NCBI GenBank assembly: GCA_029052265.1
Contig: JAIDJJ010000642.1
Location: forward strand, 1 to 20,993
Reading direction: 5' to 3'
Length of the DNA: 20,993 nucleotides
Origin: Muribaculaceae bacterium
GTDB lineage: Bacteria; Bacteroidota; Bacteroidia; Bacteroidales; Muribaculaceae
Part shown: positions 1-5,985 of the stretch, piece after piece
How the letters are laid out: the number at the start of each line of letters is the position of its first letter
Position numbering within the stretch: the first letter of the stretch is position 1
The notes under the pieces: model-generated
What the model saw: only the letters and a program-made list of their open reading frames with translations
Told to the model about the DNA's origin: nothing
Database searches by the model: none
Program-made: the position numbers and the translations under genes

Positions 1-49
1 ATTTTTTTGCCAGCAACTGATTGAGGTAATGTTGTCTTTCTATAATCAT
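1..49 (-). CDS. N-terminus of a gene leaving the window, probably an AAA+ ATPase (DUF4143-type)
   Basis: Reading leftwards from an ATG at 49, the frame is open to the window edge and gives 16 residues, MIIERQHYLNQLLAKK. This opening resembles the start of the Bacteroidota ATP-binding proteins with an N-terminal AAA domain and a C-terminal DUF4143 region, which often begin MII-R-x-YL--L just before the Walker A motif. The Walker motif itself would lie outside the window, so the assignment rests on the opening residues only and is tentative. The inverted repeat at 69-104 sits in its upstream region. Confidence 0.4.
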   Translation of the reverse strand, partial: MIIERQHYLNQLLAKK

Positions 50-68
50 AATCGGATCTTAAATCTAA

Positions 69-104
69 TTGACAAAATAGTTGCATCTGCAATAGTTTTG
101 TCAA
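69..104. repeat. Imperfect inverted repeat upstream of the leftward gene
   Basis: The arms TTGACAAAA (69-77) and TTTTGTCAA (96-104) are exactly complementary. Inside them, TTGC (81-84) pairs with GCAA (89-92) around a 4-base loop, with a 3-base internal mismatch between the two stems. No T-run follows on either strand, so it is not a clear terminator. It lies 20 to 55 bases in front of the start codon of the leftward gene, where an operator or an RNA leader hairpin would be expected. Its function is unknown. Confidence 0.5.
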
Positions 105-269
105 TGCGAATTTAGGCAAATATCCTAAGATATGCAAATTTGAGGGCTATATTCAATCTCTAAAAGTTTGTAGATGAAAAAATTGGCTGGTGTTTATAGT
201 TCGTTCCTTAAAATTTCGGGGTCGTAGTGGCGGCGATTTTTGAGCGGATTTAAGACGGTAGTGGCGTAA

Positions 270-473
270 AAGGCCGGTGCAGAGGAGAGCCAAGTATCGG
301 TGGAAGCCGGTGAAGAGGGTGTATACAACGTCAAAGACGCTAATGTCAAATTCAGCATCACAGCTACAAAAGTCATGTTGGGAGAAGGTGACGGGCAGCA
401 GGAGCTTGGCGACTTTGTTCCCACAACATTCCAATTTGACATGAACCAAAGTAAAGTCGCTCATCATTTATAA
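270..473 (+). pseudogene. C-terminal coding remnant without a start codon
   Basis: From just after an in-frame stop (TAA at 267-269) to a TAA at 471-473 there is an open frame of 67 codons with no plausible start. Its translation contains VSVEAGEEGVYNVKDAN and FSITATKVMLGEGDGQQEL, and it ends in FVPTTFQFDMNQSKVAHHL. The residue make-up and alternating pattern look like a real beta-rich protein C-terminus rather than a random frame. The opposite strand also stays open (194-442), so the strand is not certain. I do not recognise the family. The likeliest reading is the tail of a gene whose front was deleted or moved. Confidence 0.35.
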
Positions 474-493
474 GAAACTCTATAATAACCACT

Positions 494-533
494 GGAGAGG
501 GCATCCATGTTATTATGCATGGCTGCTCTCTCC
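494..533. terminator. Strong hairpin between gene remnants, terminator-like or REP-like
   Basis: The 16-base arms 494-509 and 518-533 pair with one G-T wobble and one mismatch around an 8-base loop. The stem runs from GGAGAG on the left to CTCTCC on the right. It lies between the stop of the remnant at 473 and the lipoprotein start at 561. The T content after the stem is weak on both strands, so intrinsic termination is possible but not clear. Confidence 0.45.
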
Positions 534-560
534 TCCTTGTTCAATAACCCTGAAGCTATA

Positions 561-821
561 ATGAAAAAAGTATTTGTAGGTGTTTTTCTCTCTCTAATCG
601 TTTTATCGTCATGCTCCACAATGAAGAAATCAGCCACTCTTTCCGATATCGAAGGAGAGTGGACGATCGTGAATATAAACGGACAAACCTTGCAAGTTGC
701 GGACAGCGGACAACTCCCCTTCATCGGCTTTGACACCCATAACTGGAAAACATACGGCAACATTGGAAAATTCTTTAGATTCCGTCAAAATATACATGCG
801 GCACCCTTCGTTATTTCATAG
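561..821 (+). pseudogene. Truncated META/HslJ-like lipoprotein
   Basis: The ATG at 561 opens an 86-residue frame with a signal peptide and lipobox: charged MKK, a hydrophobic run FVGVFLSLIVL, then LSSCS, with Cys as the lipidation site. It goes on with GEWTIVNINGQTL and LPFIGFDT. That is the usual opening of Bacteroidota META-domain (DUF306, HslJ-like) outer-membrane lipoproteins. In that family the region after GFDT-x-x-x-x-x-GN continues into a GCN(R) motif and roughly 60 or more further residues. Here the match is lost after YGNI and the frame stops at 819-821, 31 bases before the next gene. I read it as a gene cut short by deletion. It could still be exported, but a functional META fold is unlikely. 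Confidence 0.6.
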
Positions 822-852
822 CAAATTACAAAGAGAATCCGCAAAACACTGT

Positions 853-2067
853 ATGAAACCGAAAAATAAATCCAGCAGGAGATTCAATTACATTATTCCG
901 ATGATAGTTATGGCGGCAGCCGGATTCACGTTCAATACCTCCGAAATGATTCCGGTTGGGTTGCTTAGTGATATCGGGGCAGATTTGGGAGTGAGCGAAG
1001 CCAAAACCGGCTTACTTATCACAGCATACGCATGGGTTGTGGCTCTTCTCTCCCTTCCGCTTATGCTCGCATTTGCCCGGGTTCCCTATCGCAAGCTTAT
1101 GCTTGGCATCATAGCGGTGTTTATTGTGTCTCATATCATTTCCACATTCGCCTGCAGTTACAATATGCTGCTTGCCTCACGCATCGGCGTCGCTTTGACA
1201 CACTGCATATTCTGGTCAATAGCGCCTGCCATGATTGTGGCGGTAGCGCCTCCAGATAAGCGTGCCTCGGCTCTCAGTGTACTTGTTGCCGGGGGTGGCA
1301 TGGCGCTCATTGTAGGGTTACCTATGGGAAGGCTCATCGGACTTATCGCAGGATGGCGCACAGCTTTCGGATCGATCGGCATCCTTGCAATCCTTCTGTT
1401 CATACTTATGCGCATGTTCTATCCGGATGTGAACCGGGAAGCCGAAACAGTATCACGCAAACAGCTGATTTACGACATGCTTCATTCTCCTCAGCTATTG
1501 ATGATTTATCTAATTATAGGAGTCACCATTACAGGATATTATACCGGTTACAGTTATATTGAGCCATTCCTCGCACAGATTGGCGGATTCAGCGAATCCG
1601 CCATCACATGGACCTTGACACTGTTCGGAGTTGCCGGATTGCTCGGCAGCCTGATTGCCGGAGAATGCTATCCCCGCTATTCCCGGGCGGTGATTATTGC
1701 ATCATGCTTCGGGATTCCCCTCATGTTGATGATGCTTCGACCGGCGGCTGATATGAGCCCTATGATGCTGGCAGCCTTATGCATCCCCTGGGGAATTGCC
1801 ATAACCACTTTGAACATAGCCCTGCAGAATGATATTGTCCGGCTCTTTCCGCACGATTCAGCTGTCCCCATGAGCATATATTCAGGCACTTTCAATCTCG
1901 GTATCGGCGCAGGTGCCCTGGTAGGCGGGATCGCCACAAACAACAGTTGCCTCGGACAGATCGGATATATCGGAGGGTCGATTGCGGTCTGCACCGCCAT
2001 ATTTTGCCTCATGGTTTACATCCCCGCACGCAGACGCGCTTTTCCCGGCAGCACTTCTTCCCACTAA
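853..2067 (+). CDS. sotB: Sugar-efflux MFS transporter, SotB/YdeA type
   Basis: This is a 404-residue inner-membrane protein with about 12 hydrophobic segments, the normal size for the DHA1 branch of the major facilitator superfamily. The N-terminal part, with NTSEMIPVGLLSDI, TAYAWVVALLSLPLML, SRIGVALTHCIFWSI and a GLPMGRLIG motif, closely follows the SotB/YdeA family. Those proteins export arabinose-type sugars, IPTG and some drugs by proton antiport. The start at 853 (MKPKNKSSRRF) is preferred because the longer frame from 697 would overlap the lipoprotein and add residues with no family counterpart. There is no regulator gene beside it. The actual substrate cannot be read from sequence. 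Confidence 0.85.
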   Translation: MKPKNKSSRRFNYIIPMIVMAAAGFTFNTSEMIPVGLLSDIGADLGVSEAKTGLLITAYAWVVALLSLPLMLAFARVPYRKLMLGIIAVFIVSHIISTFACSYNMLLASRIGVALTHCIFWSIAPAMIVAVAPPDKRASALSVLVAGGGMALIVGLPMGRLIGLIAGWRTAFGSIGILAILLFILMRMFYPDVNREAETVSRKQLIYDMLHSPQLLMIYLIIGVTITGYYTGYSYIEPFLAQIGGFSESAITWTLTLFGVAGLLGSLIAGECYPRYSRAVIIASCFGIPLMLMMLRPAADMSPMMLAALCIPWGIAITTLNIALQNDIVRLFPHDSAVPMSIYSGTFNLGIGAGALVGGIATNNSCLGQIGYIGGSIAVCTAIFCLMVYIPARRRAFPGSTSSH

Positions 2068-2086
2068 TCAAATCAAGCTTCAAAAT

Positions 2087-2116
2087 GTAGTTCTGTGGGC
2101 AAGCTTTAGCTTGCCT
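2087..2116. repeat. REP-like palindrome, left copy
   Basis: GGCAAGCT (2098-2105) and AGCTTGCC (2108-2115) form a perfect 8-bp stem with a 2-base loop. A GTAG tetranucleotide lies at 2087-2090, 7 bases before the stem; REP elements handled by proteobacterial RAYTs carry GTAG just before their hairpin. The stretch 2095-2116 matches 3306-3327 at 20 of 22 positions in the same orientation, and the RAYT gene lies between the two copies. It may also end sotB transcription, but no T-run follows. Confidence 0.7.
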
Positions 2117-2174
2117 TATCAATTGGCTTATCTATTAACCAATTTATTTATAACCTTATAATACCATCTACGAA

Positions 2175-3149
2175 ATGACTGATTTCCATCATAGCTATAA
2201 CAGAAGATGCAAAAACCACGACTACCGAAGCCGCTGCATCTACATGATAACAATGCAGAAACATCCCGGCGCACCGGTCTTCTCCACCATTACACCCGAT
2301 CCAAATTCCACTAAAGTATCACCTATAGTCGAGTTGTCACCGGCTGGCAAAATAATCTACAATTGTCTTGAAAAGCTCTGCCGTGATTATCCGGCTCTAC
2401 GCATCCTTCGACAGATTGTAATGCCTGATCACATTCATTTCGAAATCTTTGTGACAGAACGAACTGAATTAGCCCTGGGTTCAATGATGGCGGCATTTAA
2501 ATCTGCCTGCACAAATGCTTTTAAATCCGAATTTCCACAATCAAGACTTTCTTTGGAAAACATTACCATCTTTAAACCCGGATTTAATGACAAAATCGCT
2601 TTCCGCAGAGGTGCAAAAGATGCATTTTACAATTATATAGCCGACAATCCTCGTCGTTATCTTGTAAAAAAAATATATCCCGATTATTTCTTCCATAAAT
2701 TACAATTAATAATCAGCGATAAGAAATGTGGTCTTTACGGCAATATTTTTCTTCTCGATAATCCTGTCAAATCATTTGTCAAAATAAGCATGGTGAAAAG
2801 CCGCACCCCAAATCTGGATGCAAAAATTAAAGAATGGGAAGAGACCATCCGTTGCGGAGGTGTGCTGGTGTCTCCGTTCATAAATCCGGAAGAAAAGTGT
2901 TTCCGTGATGAAGCAATCAAGAACGGCTGCGGAATAATCCTGATAGTGGATTATTCCTTTTCAGACAGAAGAAAGCCATACAAAGAACTTTTCAATCTAT
3001 GCGCCGAAGGTCAGCTATTGATAATCAGTACTGAAGAATTTCTTGAGCCACCTAAAGCAATGAGTTACACTCACGCACAAGCACTCAATACCATTGCCGC
3101 ACAAATTGCGGCATTACCCCCTCGAGCCGCCCTCATTCATCGCCGATAA
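2175..3149 (+). CDS. REP-associated tyrosine transposase (RAYT) with a C-terminal extension
   Basis: This 324-residue protein has an N-terminal HUH/Y1 nuclease domain of the IS200/RAYT class. Signs are YRSRCIYMITM near residues 17-27, the HUH pair in MPDHIHFEIFV (H86, H88), and FYNYIADNP around 151-159, which matches the YIxxNP helix that carries the nucleophilic tyrosine (probably Y154). RAYTs are single-copy relatives of IS200 transposases that cut and join single-stranded REP hairpins. About 160 further residues after the nuclease domain, with CGGVLVSPFINPEEK and GIILIVDYSFSD, look like a Rossmann-type fold and are not part of the minimal domain. Short palindromes on both sides support the RAYT reading. 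No terminal repeats of a mobile IS are seen. Confidence 0.8.
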   Translation: MTDFHHSYNRRCKNHDYRSRCIYMITMQKHPGAPVFSTITPDPNSTKVSPIVELSPAGKIIYNCLEKLCRDYPALRILRQIVMPDHIHFEIFVTERTELALGSMMAAFKSACTNAFKSEFPQSRLSLENITIFKPGFNDKIAFRRGAKDAFYNYIADNPRRYLVKKIYPDYFFHKLQLIISDKKCGLYGNIFLLDNPVKSFVKISMVKSRTPNLDAKIKEWEETIRCGGVLVSPFINPEEKCFRDEAIKNGCGIILIVDYSFSDRRKPYKELFNLCAEGQLLIISTEEFLEPPKAMSYTHAQALNTIAAQIAALPPRAALIHRR

Positions 3150-3195
3150 ACAAGCCCCGCTCCAGCCAATCACCCCCATCAATATTATCCTCCCA

Positions 3196-3314
3196 ATTCC
3201 GGTGCAGTGTCCCAACCCCGGTCCAGTGTTCAAAATCCCGGACCAGTGTTATAAATCCCAGTTCTGTGTTATAAATCCCGGACCATGTTTCCAAATCCTG
3301 GTCCCGTGAGCAAG
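3196..3314. repeat. Six imperfect 19-20 base tandem repeats
   Basis: Units start at 3196, 3216, 3235, 3255, 3275 and 3295. The rough pattern is ATCCCGGNCCAGTGTTNNAA, with units of 20, 19, 20, 20, 20 and 20 bases. The last unit runs directly into the REP-like palindrome at 3306-3327. The left palindrome is also preceded by a piece of the unit: AGTTCTGTG occurs at 2089-2097 and at 3260-3268. The block therefore seems to be part of the same repeat family as the palindromes. Frames crossing it on either strand are artefacts. Confidence 0.75.
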
Positions 3315-3327
3315 CTTCAGCTTGCCT
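3306..3327. repeat. REP-like palindrome, right copy
   Basis: GCAAGCT (3310-3316) and AGCTTGC (3319-3325) form a 7-bp stem with a TC loop. It is a direct near-copy of the left palindrome (20 of 22 bases). The left copy has one more pair because it carries G where this copy has A at 3309. Together the two enclose the RAYT gene and its tandem repeats. Confidence 0.7.
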
Positions 3328-3540
3328 AAATGAAATTGCTGCCACTCTCCCAATGACAAAAACCTCCACCCCACTCTCTCCCTCCCAAGAACGCATGTCG
3401 TAGTAAAGCTTGAACCATTACCACGATTGCCATATTTCATAATCTCTGCAAATCAGCCATCTATTAATCCTTATTAACACTCCGCTGACAATATTTGGCA
3501 GTCTTCACAATTACTTTTGCTCTACTAAGAAAATTGGCAA
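3328..3540. other. Intergenic stretch with no recognised feature
   Basis: Between the right-hand palindrome and the terminator of the guide-like RNA I find no convincing gene, tandem repeat or structured element. The few open frames have no codon pattern or family resemblance. It may mark the junction between the RAYT region and the CRISPR-Cas locus. Confidence 0.4.
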
Positions 3541-3569
3541 TAAAAAACGCTCAAAATTATTTGAGCGTT
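3541..3569 (-). terminator. Rho-independent terminator of the leftward guide-like RNA
   Basis: On the - strand a perfect 10-bp stem (arms 3560-3569 and 3546-3555, 4-base loop) is followed at once by T-rich sequence, giving a run of six U including the last two bases of the stem. On the + strand the same stem is followed by TAAAGTGT, with no U-run. The terminator therefore works for leftward transcription, where no protein gene lies, and marks a short leftward RNA. Confidence 0.8.
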
Positions 3570-3627
3570 AAAGTGTACATACTAAACATATATGTTTCAA
3601 TCCACACACTCATTGATAATGAGTATG
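3541..3627 (-). ncRNA. Putative CreR-type crRNA-like guide that represses the cas operon
   Basis: Read leftwards, 3627-3605 forms a 10-bp hairpin. It is followed directly by TGGATTGAAAC (3604-3594), identical to the last 11 bases of the CRISPR repeat, which is the 5' handle Cas5c leaves on type I-C crRNAs. Next comes a 24-base spacer-like segment (3593-3570) and the terminator hairpin. Compared with the array repeat, the 7 stem pairs next to the handle differ only by transitions and still pair. Spacer bases 1-11 (ATATATGTTTA) occur again on the - strand at 3761-3751, preceded by TTC, the known type I-C PAM. At its own locus the preceding triplet is AAC, so it should not be self-recognised. 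CreA/CreR-type RNAs in other CRISPR systems use such partial matches to make the effector repress rather than cut. The alternative is plain antisense pairing with the cas3 start region. Confidence 0.75.
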
Positions 3628-3678
3628 AAATTAGCATGTCAGCTGATAAACCTTGTCAATATTCATCAAACATTTAGG

Positions 3679-3686
3679 CAAAAATA
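3679..3686 (-). promoter_or_regulatory. Candidate -7 box of the guide-like RNA
   Basis: On the - strand this reads TATTTTTG, a full fit to the Bacteroidota -7 consensus TAnnTTTG. It would start transcription near 3672, about 45 bases before the repeat-like hairpin. No well-placed TTTG -33 box is seen. A weaker alternative lies closer to the hairpin: TAATTTCA at about 3635-3628, preceded by a TTGACA-like stretch. Confidence 0.45.
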
Positions 3687-3691
3687 ATATT

Positions 3692-3722
3692 TTTTTGATA
3701 AATCATGATAGTCAATCAAAAA
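3692..3722. promoter_or_regulatory. Dyad between the divergent cas3 and guide-RNA promoters
   Basis: TTTTTGAT (3692-3699) and ATCAAAAA (3715-3722) are inverted copies. Between them lies the perfect palindrome ATCATGAT (3702-3709). The block sits between the two facing-away -7 boxes at 3679-3686 and 3729-3736, a position suited to a shared operator. The region is AT-rich, so part of the symmetry could be chance. Confidence 0.35.
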
Positions 3723-3728
3723 TTTTAT

Positions 3729-3736
3729 TAATTTTG
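3729..3736 (+). promoter_or_regulatory. -7 box of the cas operon promoter
   Basis: TAATTTTG fits TAnnTTTG exactly and would start transcription near 3743, giving a leader of about 17 bases before the cas3 ATG. The -33 region is weak: the nearest TTTG is 31 bases upstream rather than about 20. A Cascade complex guided by the leftward RNA would cover roughly 3761 down to 3728, which includes this box. Confidence 0.55.
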
Positions 3737-3750
3737 CAATCATTAAACCT

Positions 3751-3764
3751 TAAACATATATGAA
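3751..3764 (-). promoter_or_regulatory. Predicted seed match and PAM for the guide-like RNA at the cas3 start
   Basis: Read on the - strand, TTC (3764-3762) is followed by ATATATGTTTA (3761-3751). TTC is the PAM of characterised type I-C systems. The 11 bases equal spacer positions 1-11 of the guide-like RNA, counted from the exact repeat end. Identity stops at position 12, where type I Cascade normally leaves a flipped-out unpaired base, and is near random after that. The site overlaps the cas3 start codon (3760-3762) and the predicted 5' leader. The same 11 bases could also pair directly with cas3 mRNA. Confidence 0.7.
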
Positions 3765-5964
3765 CAATCTAATCCATAAAAACTCCATTATAGCACACGT
3801 CAGACCATCGGATATGGCTGTGCAGTCAAATAGTGAGCACTGTGAAGGTGTAGCTCGCCTCGCAGCCGATTTCGCAAATGATTTTGGCTGGGGAGATGTT
3901 GGGTATGCCATGGGATTGCTTCATGATAAGGGAAAGGAGCAGAGAGGTTTTCAGCGATACATTCGCAAAATGAGCGGATATGAAAATGTTACCGGACATG
4001 TCGAGAAAACTCCACACGCATTTGTAGGAACTCTGCTGGCATCGAAAATAGACAAAAATTTTGATTTCATCGGAATGCCGATAGCCGGTCATCATGCCGG
4101 CCTTTATGACTGGATGGATTATGAGAAACTAAAAGATAAAAATATTCCAGAAGATATTGATACAAGTGATCCGAGAATAGAGTCTGTTAAAACAGGACCT
4201 CTTCCTTCACCTATATACAGACATCATTTGATCCGATTATTGTTCTCGGCATTAGTTGATGCTGATTATCTTGATACGGAGAAATTTATGCTACCGCAAC
4301 AGTCAGCACAACGCCAACGCGGTGATTCTTTTGAAATACTGCAGAAATCTTTGGATCTTTATCTTGATGAATTAAACCAAAAGACACCGGACACGCCCGT
4401 CAATCGCATACGCAAGCGTGTGCAGCAACAATGTCGCGACACAATGGCTCTTCCTTCCGGTTTTTACAGCCTGACAGTTCCTACAGGTGGAGGCAAGACA
4501 CTTTCATCTATGGTCTGGGCTATCGGTCATGCACTTGCAAACGGCAAGAAACGCATTATTATCGCCATTCCCTACACTTCTATTATAACTCAAACTGCTG
4601 AAGTGTTGCGTAGCATCTTCGGAGCCAATAATGTGGTGGAACATCACTCGGCAGTCAATATCAAAGACGAGGAGGGTTCTAATTGCGACTACCCATTGAA
4701 ACTTGCAACCGAAAACTGGGATAGCCCGATCGTTATTACCACCAATGTGCAGTTGTTTGAATCAATGTACGCCTCACGACCATCGAAATGCCGTAAGCTA
4801 CACAATATTTGCAATAGCGTGCTTATTCTTGACGAAGTGCAGGCATTGCCGATAGGTCATCTTCAACCTATTGTCGATGCGCTTAAGGCATACCATGAAT
4901 ATTTCGGAATGTCAGTTCTGTTCACAACTGCAAGTATGCCTGCTTTAAAAGGGAAATATCGAGGGGTATCATGTATGGTAAATCTTGACGGGATTGACAA
5001 TATTACAGAGATTGTCCCGGATTCTTTTCAGCTACACGACCATCTACGCCGTGCAGACATTCGTTTTGATACGGAATCAAGCACTTATGATTCGATAGCC
5101 GAACGGCTTTTAGAACATCCACGTGTTCTGTGTATTGTCAACACCCGGCAGGATGCACATGAAATATTCTCTCGTCTTCCTCATGATGGAGAAACAATAC
5201 ATCTGTCAAAAATGATGTGTCCCGCACATATCAGGCAACAGCTTAGCCGGTTAAAGGAAGCTCTAAAATCCCCGGGCAACGGAATTGTACGTGTCGTGTC
5301 TACCCAACTTATCGAGGCTGGAATTGATATTGATTTTCCGGTTGTATACAGACAGGAGGCGGGGCTCGACTCTATCCTTCAGGCGGCTGGGAGATGCAAC
5401 CGTGAAGGGATTCTGCCCATTGGCACGACCTACGTATTCAGCCTTACAAAAGAACATCCTCTGCCACCGGGGCATCTGTCGCGAACGTCAGCCGCATGCA
5501 AAAGACTACGGATCACGCCGGAAAAGGATTGTTTTGCACCTGATATAATGAGAAAATATTTTATTCAGCTATATGGAAGAACGACATCATTTGATGAAGG
5601 ACCGGAACAAGAAAAAGATCTGATAAAGCGTTTGCTTTCTCATCCCACAGCGTTGTCATTTGCCACGGCAGCTCAACAGTTCAGACTTATTAGCGATAAT
5701 TCGATAAATGTGATTGTCAATTGGGATAATTCACCTGAACTCATTAGTGAGCTGAGAGAAAAAGGTGTATCAAAAACATTGATCTCACAACTGGTTCAAT
5801 ATTCCGTTGCCATACGTAAATCCGATTTTGACCGGTTGATCAAGGGGGCTTTGGCTAAGGAAATCATTGAAGGTGTATGGTACATATCTGACGAAGAGCA
5901 ATATTTGTCGAATGTTGGCTTGAAGGTTGACAACCATTGGCTTGAAGAGATATTAATAAAATAA
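3760..5964 (+). CDS. cas3: Cas3 nuclease-helicase, type I-C
   Basis: This 734-residue protein has the usual order: an N-terminal HD nuclease domain, then a superfamily 2 helicase. Visible motifs are the HD pair in LLHDKGKEQ (H55, D56), HH in PIAGHHAG, Walker A TGGGKT (K246), the DEVQ box at 358-361 (DExH position), TTASMPAL (motif III), and QAAGRCNREG (motif VI, arginine finger). Cas3 is recruited after Cascade opens the target, then unwinds and degrades the DNA. It is the first gene of the operon and starts at an ATG that overlaps the predicted target of the divergent guide-like RNA. cas5c starts 21 bases after its stop. No key motif is missing, so interference should work. Confidence 0.97.
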   Translation: MNNLIHKNSIIAHVRPSDMAVQSNSEHCEGVARLAADFANDFGWGDVGYAMGLLHDKGKEQRGFQRYIRKMSGYENVTGHVEKTPHAFVGTLLASKIDKNFDFIGMPIAGHHAGLYDWMDYEKLKDKNIPEDIDTSDPRIESVKTGPLPSPIYRHHLIRLLFSALVDADYLDTEKFMLPQQSAQRQRGDSFEILQKSLDLYLDELNQKTPDTPVNRIRKRVQQQCRDTMALPSGFYSLTVPTGGGKTLSSMVWAIGHALANGKKRIIIAIPYTSIITQTAEVLRSIFGANNVVEHHSAVNIKDEEGSNCDYPLKLATENWDSPIVITTNVQLFESMYASRPSKCRKLHNICNSVLILDEVQALPIGHLQPIVDALKAYHEYFGMSVLFTTASMPALKGKYRGVSCMVNLDGIDNITEIVPDSFQLHDHLRRADIRFDTESSTYDSIAERLLEHPRVLCIVNTRQDAHEIFSRLPHDGETIHLSKMMCPAHIRQQLSRLKEALKSPGNGIVRVVSTQLIEAGIDIDFPVVYRQEAGLDSILQAAGRCNREGILPIGTTYVFSLTKEHPLPPGHLSRTSAACKRLRITPEKDCFAPDIMRKYFIQLYGRTTSFDEGPEQEKDLIKRLLSHPTALSFATAAQQFRLISDNSINVIVNWDNSPELISELREKGVSKTLISQLVQYSVAIRKSDFDRLIKGALAKEIIEGVWYISDEEQYLSNVGLKVDNHWLEEILIK

Positions 5965-5985
5965 TAATATTCTAATTTTAAAATT

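Noticed and set aside
153..467. Leftward frames of 104 and 82 codons in the left debris region
   Set aside because: Neither shows a recognisable family. The + strand remnant at 270-473 has a more protein-like make-up, although the strand is not settled.
697..852. Longer N-terminus for the SotB-like transporter
   Set aside because: It overlaps the truncated lipoprotein in another frame and adds residues that do not belong to the MFS fold.
3495..3677. 60-codon + strand frame upstream of cas3 as a possible small toxin (CreT-like)
   Set aside because: It runs through the terminator stem and the repeat-like hairpin of the leftward RNA and has no promoter or protein-like pattern. The guide seed targets the cas3 start, not a toxin promoter.
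3694..3720. TTTG boxes at 3694-3697 (+) and 3720-3717 (-) as -33 elements of the divergent promoters
   Set aside because: They lie 30-31 bases from the -7 boxes, while the Bacteroidota norm is about 20. They coincide with the dyad arms instead.
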